Origin: CAYJFD01 sp964369605
Lineage (GTDB): Bacteria > Bacteroidota > Bacteroidia > Bacteroidales > UBA932
Reading direction: 5' to 3'
Assembly (NCBI GenBank): GCA_964369605.1
Contig: CAYJFD010000039.1
Coordinates: 1-16,279 of the forward strand
Length of the DNA stretch: 16,279 bases
Each line of letters begins with the position of its first letter. Position 1 is the stretch's first letter. The position numbers and the translations under genes were made by a program. A model generated the notes under the pieces. It ran no database searches. It saw only the letters and a list, made by a program, of their open reading frames with translations, and had not been told where the DNA came from. Below, piece by piece: positions 6,399-13,900 of the stretch.

Positions 6399-8306
6399 AT
6401 GGGAAAAATTATTGGAATTGACCTTGGTACTACGAATTCATGCGTAGCCGTTATGGAAGGTAATGAGCCTGCTGTTATCATCAACAGTGAAGGTAAAAGA
6501 ACGACTCCATCAATCGTTGCATTTGCAGAAAATGGAGAAAGAAAGATTGGTGATCCTGCAAAAAGACAGTCAATCACAAATCCTCACAAAACCATCTTCT
6601 CTATTAAGAGATTCATGGGTGAAACATACGACAGAGTTGGTAAAGAGATCGAAAGAACTCCTTACAAAGTCGTAAAGGGAGATAATAATACTGCACGTGT
6701 AGATATAGACGGTAGATTTTATTCTCCACAGGAGATTTCAGCGATCATCCTTCAAAAGATGAAGAAAACTGCTGAAGATTATCTTGGACAAGAAGTAACT
6801 GAAGCTGTTATCACAGTTCCTGCTTACTTTAGTGATTCTCAACGTCAAGCAACTAAAGAAGCTGGCGAGATCGCAGGTCTTCAAGTTAGACGTATTATCA
6901 ATGAGCCTACAGCTGCAGCTTTAGCTTACGGTCTTGATAAGAAAAACAAAGACATCAAAGTAGCTGTTTTTGACCTTGGTGGTGGTACATTTGACATCTC
7001 TATCATGGAATTAGGAGACGGTGTATTTGAAGTAAAATCAACTAATGGTGATACTCACCTTGGTGGTGATGACTTTGACCACGTAATTATTGACTGGTTA
7101 GCTGACGAGTTCGCAGCTGAAAACGGAGGATTAGATCTTCGCAAAGATGCTATGGCTCTTCAGAGATTAAAAGAAGCTGCTGAAAAGGCTAAGATAGAAT
7201 TATCAAGCCAAACATCTTCAGAGATTAACCTGCCTTATATCATGCCTGTTGACGGTATGCCTAAGCACCTTGTTAGAAATTTAACTCGCGCTAAGTTCGA
7301 ACAACTAGCTGACTCTCTTATCCAGAGAACTCTAGAGCCTTGCCGCACTGCTCTTAAAGATGCTGGCTATACAGCTTCTGATATTGACGAAGTACTACTT
7401 GTAGGAGGATCTACTCGTATCCCTGCTATCCAGGCTATCGTTGAGAAGTTCTTCGGAAAGACTCCATCTAAAGGAGTTAATCCAGACGAGGTAGTAGCAG
7501 TAGGTGCAGCTATCCAAGGTGGTGTACTTGCAGGAGATGTTAAAGATGTTCTTCTATTAGACGTAACTCCTCTTTCTTTAGGTATCGAGACATTAGGTAG
7601 CGTTATGACTAAACTTATCGAGTCAAATACTACCATCCCTACTCGTAAGTCTGAAACTTTCTCGACTGCAGTTGATAATCAACCTTCTGTTGAGATTCAC
7701 ATTCTTCAAGGAGAGCGCTCAATGGCTAAAGACAATAAGACTATCGGACGTTTCCACCTAGACGGTATCACTCCTGCTCCTCGTGGAATTCCTCAAATCG
7801 AAGTAACATTTGATATCGATGCAAACGGTATCTTAAATGTATCTGCAAAAGATAAGAGTACAGGTAAAGAACAAAAAATCCGTATCGAGGCATCTTCAGG
7901 ACTTAGCGATGCTGAAATCCAAAAGATGAAGGATGAGGCTAAGGCTAACGAGGAAGCAGATAAGGCAGAACGCGAGCGCATCGACAAGATCAATGCTGCA
8001 GATGCTATGATCTTCCAAAGCGAAAAGAACCTTAAAGAGTATGGCGATAAGATTCCAGCTGACAAGAAAACAACTATCGAAGCAGCTATGAATGAATTAA
8101 AAGAAGCTCACAAAGCTACTGATATCGCTAGAATCGAAACTGCTACTAAGGCCCTTGAAGAGGCATGGCACGCAGCATCTGAGGACATGGCAAAGGCAAG
8201 TCAAACTGACCCTAACCAAGGAGCTGGCGCACCAAACCCAGGTCAACAACCAGAAGCCGACAAAGGCCCAGAAGTAACTGACGTAGACTTCGAAGAGGTA
8301 AAATAG
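6399..8306 (+). CDS. dnaK: Molecular chaperone DnaK (Hsp70)
   Basis: A 635-residue DnaK of normal bacterial length. DnaK is the cytoplasmic ATP-dependent Hsp70 that binds exposed hydrophobic segments of client proteins and cycles with DnaJ and GrpE. The ATPase domain covers about residues 1-383. All three family signatures are present: G-I-D-L-G-T-T-N-S at 6-14, F-D-L-G-G-G-T-F-D-I at 191-200, and V-L-L-V-G-G-S-T-R-I at 332-341. The interdomain linker V-L-L-L-D-V follows at 384-389, then the substrate-binding beta domain, a charged helical lid, and a Gly/Pro/Gln-rich tail ending E-E-V-K. The gene stands alone: dnaJ and grpE are not adjacent in the window. Upstream are a -24/-12 promoter candidate and palindromes; downstream is a hairpin and a 55-bp tandem array before the first strong terminator. 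The start ATG gives the expected M-G-K-I-I-G-I-D-L-G N-terminus. Confidence 0.98.
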   Translation: MGKIIGIDLGTTNSCVAVMEGNEPAVIINSEGKRTTPSIVAFAENGERKIGDPAKRQSITNPHKTIFSIKRFMGETYDRVGKEIERTPYKVVKGDNNTARVDIDGRFYSPQEISAIILQKMKKTAEDYLGQEVTEAVITVPAYFSDSQRQATKEAGEIAGLQVRRIINEPTAAALAYGLDKKNKDIKVAVFDLGGGTFDISIMELGDGVFEVKSTNGDTHLGGDDFDHVIIDWLADEFAAENGGLDLRKDAMALQRLKEAAEKAKIELSSQTSSEINLPYIMPVDGMPKHLVRNLTRAKFEQLADSLIQRTLEPCRTALKDAGYTASDIDEVLLVGGSTRIPAIQAIVEKFFGKTPSKGVNPDEVVAVGAAIQGGVLAGDVKDVLLLDVTPLSLGIETLGSVMTKLIESNTTIPTRKSETFSTAVDNQPSVEIHILQGERSMAKDNKTIGRFHLDGITPAPRGIPQIEVTFDIDANGILNVSAKDKSTGKEQKIRIEASSGLSDAEIQKMKDEAKANEEADKAERERIDKINAADAMIFQSEKNLKEYGDKIPADKKTTIEAAMNELKEAHKATDIARIETATKALEEAWHAASEDMAKASQTDPNQGAGAPNPGQQPEADKGPEVTDVDFEEVK

Positions 8307-8319
8307 TGACGAGCCGAGC

Positions 8320-8346
8320 GGAGAGTCAAGCTTGCTTGAACTCTCC
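8320..8346 (+). repeat. Stable hairpin just downstream of dnaK
   Basis: GGAGAGT-CAAGC, a 2-nt loop, then GCTTG-A-ACTCTCC form a 12-bp stem with one bulged A, 14 nt after the dnaK stop. It is much more GC-rich than its surroundings, and further G/C-rich sequence flanks it. No T-run follows, so a standard intrinsic terminator is unlikely. It may be an mRNA 3'-end stabiliser or part of a dispersed palindromic repeat. Confidence 0.55.
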
Positions 8347-8365
8347 CGAGGCGAGGAAACTATTG

Positions 8366-8768
8366 TGGATTTTGCAACGCAAAAGACAAAATACAAGAGA
8401 ATCAAGATTTGATGAATGTATGGATTTTGCAACGCAAAAGACAAAATACAAGAGAATCAAGGTTTGATGAATGTGTGGATTTTGCAACGCAAAAGACAAA
8501 ATACAAGAGAATCAAGGTTTGATGAATGTGTGGATTTTGCAACGCAAAAGACAAAATACAAGAGAATCAAGATTTGATGAATGNNNNNNNNNNNNNNNNN
8601 NNNNNNNNNNNNNNNNNNNNNNNNNNNNNNNNNNNNNNNNNNNNNNNNNNNNNNNNNNNNNNNNNNNNNNNNNNNNNNNNNNNATGGATTTTGCAACGCA
8701 AAAGACAAAATACAAGAGAATCAAGGTTTGATGAATGTATGGATTTTGCAACGCAAAAGACAAAATAA
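8366..8768 (+). repeat. Tandem array of 55-bp repeats (at least 5 full copies plus a partial one)
   Basis: Units start at 8366, 8421, 8476 and 8531, and after the assembly gap at 8685 and 8740; every visible interval is 55 bp. The last unit breaks off at about 8768. Units are almost identical and differ mainly at two A/G positions (GATTTG versus GGTTTG, and the final base). Each contains two perfect inverted repeats, TTTTGC-AAC-GCAAAA and ATCAA-G[AG]T-TTGAT. The period is not a multiple of three, so it is not coding. Because the array is interrupted by N, the real copy number is unknown. There are no spacers, so it is not a CRISPR array. Position: between dnaK and a strong terminator, so it may be part of the dnaK transcript. 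Confidence 0.95.
8584..8683. other. Assembly gap (100 N)
   Basis: Exactly 100 N inside the 55-bp tandem array. A round number of this kind usually marks a scaffold gap of unknown length, here probably caused by the repeat itself. The repeat phase on the two sides need not be preserved across it. Confidence 0.95.
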
Positions 8769-8801
8769 TTCTGAAAGACATCCGAAAGGATAAATATATG
8801 A

Positions 8802-8835
8802 AAGAGTGCAACTGCTTTAGTTGCACTCTTTTTTT
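8802..8835 (+). terminator. Strong rho-independent terminator after the repeat array
   Basis: AAGAGTGCAACT (8802-8813) pairs perfectly with AGTTGCACTCTT (8819-8830) around a 5-nt loop, and a T-run continues to 8835. It is the first convincing terminator downstream of dnaK, about 500 bp after its stop in the sequence as assembled. Confidence 0.85.
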
Positions 8836-9051
8836 ATCATTAATTAAAACAGAGATAGCATCCATTCTACAATGCAGATAACATTCTGTTTCTTAATATT
8901 TTAGATATTGAAATTTGTGTCATATTGGCTTATTTCAAAGCTATACTTTGCAGTACTAAACAAAATATTTACTAAGAATTTTCAAAATAGTGAAATTATT
9001 TTAATCTCGTTTGTATAATTAAAATGTAAACAATTAAAATATAAAATTATA
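8836..9051 (+). other. Upstream region of the tryptophan-repeat gene
   Basis: AT-rich intergenic DNA. A weak -7-like sequence, TATACTTTG (8942-8950), deviates from TAnnTTTG by one extra base and has no well-placed -33 box. I see nothing else that can be supported here. Confidence 0.3.
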
Positions 9052-9672
9052 ATGAAAACAGAAAACCAAACATTTGCGAACAAATTTGTCTCACAATCAA
9101 TCGAAAAAGCTGCATGGAAAAAGCTCTCAGAATCACATAGCATAGCATGGAGCAAAGAGCTAATATCTTATCATATAGACGAATGGGACTGGGATGTACT
9201 ATCAGAAAATGATTCAATAAATTGGAGTGCTGAAATGCTAGACAGATTTGAACACTATTTAAATTGGTCAAAAGTAACAGATGCAGCATTATGTTCTTCG
9301 GGTTGGCAATGTGTAGATATTAAAAACTGGTCAAGAGAGGATTTGATAGCTTACATCGACAAATTCATCGACAAATGGGATTGGGAGATTATATCAGAGG
9401 ATATTGACCTGCCACAAATCGAGTTTTTGTTAGATCGCTTCCCAAGTAAAATATCCTGGAGTAAGCTTGCAAATAATCGTAATATTGAGTGGACTTTTGA
9501 GATGTTTGCTAAATACGAAGAGTATCTTTGCTCTGTTGATGACATCGAGGACACAAAACTATGGGAAGCTCTATCAGAGAAAAAAGCAGGTGAGTTATTA
9601 TCAAAGATTAGAACATCCGCTCTATCAGAGAATAAAGCAGGTGTGTTATTATCCAAATTTAGAATATCTTAA
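9052..9672 (+). CDS. Tryptophan-rich (WDW-type) repeat protein of unknown function
   Basis: A 206-residue, acidic, predicted cytoplasmic protein with no signal peptide or membrane segment. It is built from imperfect repeats of about 25 residues with the pattern W-x-x-L-S-x-N-x-x-I-x-W-S-x-E-[LM]-x-x-x-[FY]. Repeats begin near W22, W47, W72, W111 and W136, and a degenerate one lies near W171. Two junctions read W-D-W (45-47 and 109-111). Similar W-D-W/L-S-x-N-x-x-x-W-S repeat proteins exist in Bacteroidota and other bacteria, but I know of no established function. The C-terminus is a recent tandem duplication of 17 codons (A-L-S-E-x-K-A-G-x-L-L-S-K-x-R-x-S). A strong terminator at 9689-9722 separates it from the WYL regulator, so the two are neighbours but may not form an operon. 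The repeats suggest an alpha-helical solenoid and a protein-binding role, by inference only. Confidence 0.75.
   Translation: MKTENQTFANKFVSQSIEKAAWKKLSESHSIAWSKELISYHIDEWDWDVLSENDSINWSAEMLDRFEHYLNWSKVTDAALCSSGWQCVDIKNWSREDLIAYIDKFIDKWDWEIISEDIDLPQIEFLLDRFPSKISWSKLANNRNIEWTFEMFAKYEEYLCSVDDIEDTKLWEALSEKKAGELLSKIRTSALSENKAGVLLSKFRIS
9568..9669 (+). repeat. 51-bp tandem duplication at the 3' end of the tryptophan-repeat gene
   Basis: Bases 9568-9618 and 9619-9669 are two copies of a 51-bp (17-codon) unit beginning gctctatcagagaa, with a few substitutions. The frame is kept, and the second copy ends at the stop codon. Confidence 0.85.
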
Positions 9673-9688
9673 GATAATATTGGCAATA

Positions 9689-9727
9689 TTGGTCTGTTTT
9701 GGTTTAACTCAAAACAGACCAAATTTT
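9689..9727 (+). terminator. Rho-independent-type terminator after the tryptophan-repeat gene
   Basis: A perfect 13-bp stem (TTGGTCTGTTTTG at 9689-9701 and its complement at 9710-9722) with an 8-nt loop, followed by ATTTT. It lies 16 nt after the upstream stop codon and before the WYL regulator gene. Confidence 0.7.
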
Positions 9728-9812
9728 CAGCTTATTGAATAATTTGACTCAATATTTCACGATCATGACTCAAAATAAGACTATGCTAACAAGGAAATCA
9801 TCAAAGGAGAAG

Positions 9813-10718
9813 ATGTCAAACCTCTTCAATCGCTATGTGTGGCTAACAGATTTGATATACCGCAAGCGTAAGGTAACATTTGAGGAGATAAACGAGCAGT
9901 GGCGAAATTCTGAACTAAATTATAGTGGTGACAATATTCCTCTAAAAACCTTTCACAACCATCGTCACGCCATCGAAGATATATTCGATATATGTATCGA
10001 GTGTGACAGACGTAATGGATATGTCTACTATATCGACAACTCCGAGGATCTGAAACGTAGAGGGGTGCGACAGTGGCTTATCAATACCTTTGCAGAGAAT
10101 AACCTTATCAGCGAGAGCCGCAAATTAAAGCACCGTATTCTGCTCGAGAAAATCCCAAGTGGACAGCGCTACTTGAGCGCAATAATCGAGGCAATGCGTG
10201 ATGGCATGGCTTTAGAGCTGACCTATCAAAGTTTTGGTGCAGATGAACAACAGACTATCACTTTTGAGCCTTACGCTTTGAAAGTATTTAAACAGAGGTG
10301 GTATGTAGTTGGCAATAACGGCAAGCAAGTTAAAATCTATTCTCTTGATAGAATTTCGAGTTTAGAGAGTAGCAACAAAATTTATACGCTACCTACCGAT
10401 TTCGATTGCGAGGAGTATTTTGCAGCATCGTACGGAATAATAAACGATAGCCGTATCCCTGTAACAGAGGTAAGAATCAAAGCTAAAGGAATAAAGGCAA
10501 AATATATCGCTACTCTTCCCCTACATCATTCTCAAGTAGAAATTGAAAAAAGCGAAAATTACACGATTTACAGCTACTACCTATCCCCTACCTATGACTT
10601 CCGCCAAGAGTTATTGTCGCACGGCGCAGAGCTTATAGTGCTCTCTCCTCAGTGGTTCAGAGACGAGATAGCCGAGATTATCAAAGAGCAATTTAAGGCT
10701 TACAAACTGCACCTATAA
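9813..10718 (+). CDS. WYL-domain transcriptional regulator
   Basis: A 301-residue predicted DNA-binding regulator. An N-terminal winged-helix region (about 8-60, with N-L-F-N-R-Y and I-P-L-K-T-F-H-N-H-R) is followed by a WYL domain (about 118-190). The namesake motif is W163-Y164-V165 in F-K-Q-R-W-Y-V-V-G, and the I-Y-S-L-D-R-I strand is present. A C-terminal WCX-type extension (about 215-295) contains L-P-L-H-H-S-Q and S-P-x-W-F-R-D-E-I. WYL domains are ligand-sensing modules that can bind nucleotides or nucleic acid and control, among others, stress and defence genes. The target here is unknown. Start: the frame is open upstream to a TTG at 9735, with ATGs at 9765 and 9783. I prefer the ATG at 9813 because it follows AAGGAG and, from memory, family members start just before N-L-F-N-R-Y. 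A longer form up to 327 residues is possible. No defence genes are adjacent. Confidence 0.88.
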   Translation: MSNLFNRYVWLTDLIYRKRKVTFEEINEQWRNSELNYSGDNIPLKTFHNHRHAIEDIFDICIECDRRNGYVYYIDNSEDLKRRGVRQWLINTFAENNLISESRKLKHRILLEKIPSGQRYLSAIIEAMRDGMALELTYQSFGADEQQTITFEPYALKVFKQRWYVVGNNGKQVKIYSLDRISSLESSNKIYTLPTDFDCEEYFAASYGIINDSRIPVTEVRIKAKGIKAKYIATLPLHHSQVEIEKSENYTIYSYYLSPTYDFRQELLSHGAELIVLSPQWFRDEIAEIIKEQFKAYKLHL

Positions 10719-10876
10719 ACCTAATCAATCGAGGTGGAATTAGCGCTTTGTAAAGGTGAATGATAGGGCAAATTATTTCTAAAAATATTTTTCTTCTTTT
10801 TTTACATTAACAAATACTTGATAATGTATGTACGAAATTTTACAGTTTTCTTAAACTTGTTTTGATTTATATTTTT

Positions 10877-10884
10877 TATTTTTG
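10877..10884 (+). promoter_or_regulatory. Candidate -7 box of the large EF-hand/LRR lipoprotein gene
   Basis: TATTTTTG matches TAnnTTTG, with a CTTG (10856-10859) 17 bp upstream as a weak -33 box. The start would be near 10891, about 35 nt before the ATG at 10926. That would exclude the upstream in-frame ATG at 10887 as the start codon. Confidence 0.4.
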
Positions 10885-10925
10885 TTATGCTGATACAGCA
10901 ACACACACATAACACACTATTTTAT

Positions 10926-13900
10926 ATGAAAATCAAACTACTAAGCTTACTAGCGATTATGCTAGTAGCTATGAACTTAATCTCATGCGAGAAAGAAAAA
11001 GGAGAAGATCCTTATTTTAGTATCGACGAGTCACCCATTACATTTCTTTCATCAGGTGGAGAAAAATATTTAGATGTTAGAACAAATGTAAGATGGGAAA
11101 TCAACCCTGTTGATGAAGATTGGCTCACAATTAATTCATCGACTAGAACATCTCCAGTACTTCACTATGTAGATATCGCAGCTAGTGCTAATACTGAAGA
11201 TAAGGTGCGAACTGCAACACTCACGATTGAACCAGCAGGTTTAGAGCCAATATCCATCTCCATTACGCAAGCACCACACGTCACTGACGCAAAGGAAAAC
11301 ATTGAATTTACTGACAATAAATTCAAGGCTGCGCTTCTTAGAGTTTCAAATATGGACGTAAACTCTGAAGAGTATGATGGCCATCTACCTAAAAAAATCG
11401 ATGCAAACTCAGATGGGGAGATCTCGATGGAAGAGGCTGCTGCTGTTACGATGATAAATGTAAGTTATTCAGAGATTACTGACATAACTGAAATTAGTCA
11501 CTTCACATCTATCACGAATCTCTATATTAACGACAACGATTTAACTTCTATTGATTTATCAAAAAATCTTGCACTAGAGCTACTAAACTGTAGTTTCAAT
11601 AACCTTACAGAGTTAGATTTAAGTACTAATTCTGAGCTTAGAGCCTTAACTTTTGAAGCAAATAAGATAGCTTCTGGCCTTGACTTTAGTAATAACTTAA
11701 ATCTTAATTATCTAAACGGTTCTGTTAACAAAATTTCAGCCATAAATTTAAGTTTAAATTCAAAGCTAGAAATACTAAAACTTAATAATAATCTTATTCA
11801 AGAATTAGATTTATCCAAATGCACAGAACTTTCATTTTTATGGTGTCACTCAAATAAACTATCACACCTAGACGTCACCTTGAACTCTAAATTAGAAGAG
11901 ATAGCTTGCGATGGTAACCAACTAACAGAAATCGACCTTAGCAAAAGTACTATGCTTCACACTTTCTTAGCAAATAGAAATAATTTCAGAAAATTAGACC
12001 TTTCCAAAAATACTAAATTAATCACTTTAGAAACTGATAATAATGCTATCAGTGAATTAATTCTACCAAATATAAATAATATCAAGCGAATAGATATTTC
12101 ACACAATTTGCTAGCCGCATTTGACCCTTCAGCATACACTAATCTTGAACATTTAGATGCTTCTGTTAATAAATTCACAACTATTGATGTATCTAAAAAC
12201 CTCAACCTTAATTACTTGGGAGTAACTAGAAATCACCTCTCAACCTTAGATGTTAGCATGCTAAGTAAACTTTCACAATTATTTTGTGGAGGACAAACAT
12301 CCTCAGATGGAAATTCGCAAGATATCACAGTTGAGATGACCACAGCACAAAGTCAAAATGGTTTACCAAATGATGAGGTAGTTAAAGATATAATTATAAA
12401 ATTAGTTGACGGTGAGACAATAGAGAATATTGTATTTGTTGACCAGGAACTTAAAAAGGCTCTTCTGGATAGCGAAAGAACTCATATTCCACGTATAATA
12501 GACACTAACCTTGACCGCGAGATCTCTATGGATGAGGCTCTATTAGTTACTTCTTTAGATCTAGCTGGGGGTAGTATCACAAGTCTTGAGGATCTAAAGT
12601 ATTTCACAAATATATCTTATATAGATGCTGATGGGAACAATATAAGTGAGATAGACTTAAATATGTTGCCTCTTTTACAGATTCTGTACGCTTCTGAGAA
12701 TGAAATAACAGAAATAAATGTAAGCCAGAACCCTGAGCTAACTAATTTATTTCTTTCTAAAAATCAAATTTCAACTATTGACCTTAGCAAAAACCTTAAG
12801 TTAAGGGGATTTTTAATTGACAACAATAAGCTGGAAGAACTAAATTTATCACATAACGATAAGATAGCTGGTCTTTATGCGCACGCAAATCATCTATCCG
12901 CGCTTGATGTAAGTAACACTTCTATTTCTGCAGAAGATGAATTCTACTGTGGTAAGCAAACAGATGGTGCAGGTAATAATAGGGAGCTGACTCTAACTAT
13001 GACAGAGAAACAGATAGAAGAGGGTATATTCAAAGCTCATGAAAGCGTTAATGCAAATGTTGTCGTTAAGACTAAGGAAGTAGACCCAGAAAGTATCATT
13101 GAATTTAGTTCTCAAGCATTTAAAGATGCTGTACTTTTATCAGGGCGCCATACACCTGCAAATGTAGACAGTAATAGTGACAATAATATATCAGTAGGTG
13201 AAGCGCTTGCCGTTACATCTCTAGACCTAAGTAACACTAGTCTTACAGACATCATCGACATCAGATACTTTAAGAATATTACATCAATTAACTTAAGTAA
13301 TAATAATCTAAGTGCTGCAGATTTCTCAGGAAACCAGGCACTCAAGAGTATAAATTTAGAAGAAAACGAATTAACATCTATTGATGTTACAAAGAATAGT
13401 AAGCTAGAAGAACTATTTGTTAACTCTAATCGCCTTGAAATTATTAATGTTAAAAATAATCTTGAGCTAAAAACACTTGTAAGTAATGGAAATGACATAT
13501 TTGGAATAGACCTTTCTGCAAATTCAAAGCTAGGAATTCTTAAAATATATGATAACCACCTATTCGTTTTAAATATTTCTAAGAATCTAATGCTAAATGA
13601 ACTACTTTGCGGAAAACAGACTTCTGAGGATGGTGAATTCGACAGAACTATGGAACTTATGATGACTCAAAGTCAATTTAATGCTAATCTTCTAGATACT
13701 TCAAATGACCTTAATAAGAATGTTACTGTAGAAATAGTGGATAAACCTATTGCTGGAGTTGAGTATACTCTTACAACTATTCCAAAGAATGGAGCTGACA
13801 TCAAAGGCGACACCTGGATTATCACAGATTCAGGTTCTCCAAGTACTGAAAACTTAACTAATTTAAATTCAGCATTGCGTTCAGCAGGAAGAGTGATTAA

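Noticed and set aside
8366..8768. Possible CRISPR array
   Set aside because: Units follow one another without unique spacers and no cas gene is present.
8366..8835. Possible iteron-type replication origin or centromere-like site
   Set aside because: There is no rep, parA or parB gene in the window and no recognised DnaA-box cluster. The palindromes alone do not justify the call.
8457..8865. Overlapping open frames on both strands across the 55-bp repeats and the N gap
   Set aside because: They translate the repeat and unknown bases, change frame from unit to unit because 55 is not a multiple of three, and have no start signal. They are artefacts.
8798..8881. 27-codon open frame starting M-K-E-C-N-C-F-S-C
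   Set aside because: It runs straight through the terminator stem and T-run. The composition is explained by the hairpin, so it is unlikely to be a gene.
9735..9812. N-terminal extension of the WYL regulator from the TTG at 9735
   Set aside because: It needs a TTG start close to the preceding terminator and adds residues not expected in the family. The ATG at 9813 has AAGGAG upstream. The ATGs at 9765 and 9783 remain possible.
9052..10718. Antiphage defence island reading of the WYL regulator and its neighbour
   Set aside because: No nuclease, helicase, methylase, NTPase or toxin gene is present nearby. WYL regulators also control many other processes.
10887..10925. Upstream ATG of the 1182-residue lipoprotein
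   Set aside because: It would put 13 polar residues before the signal peptide and lies at or before the predicted transcription start.
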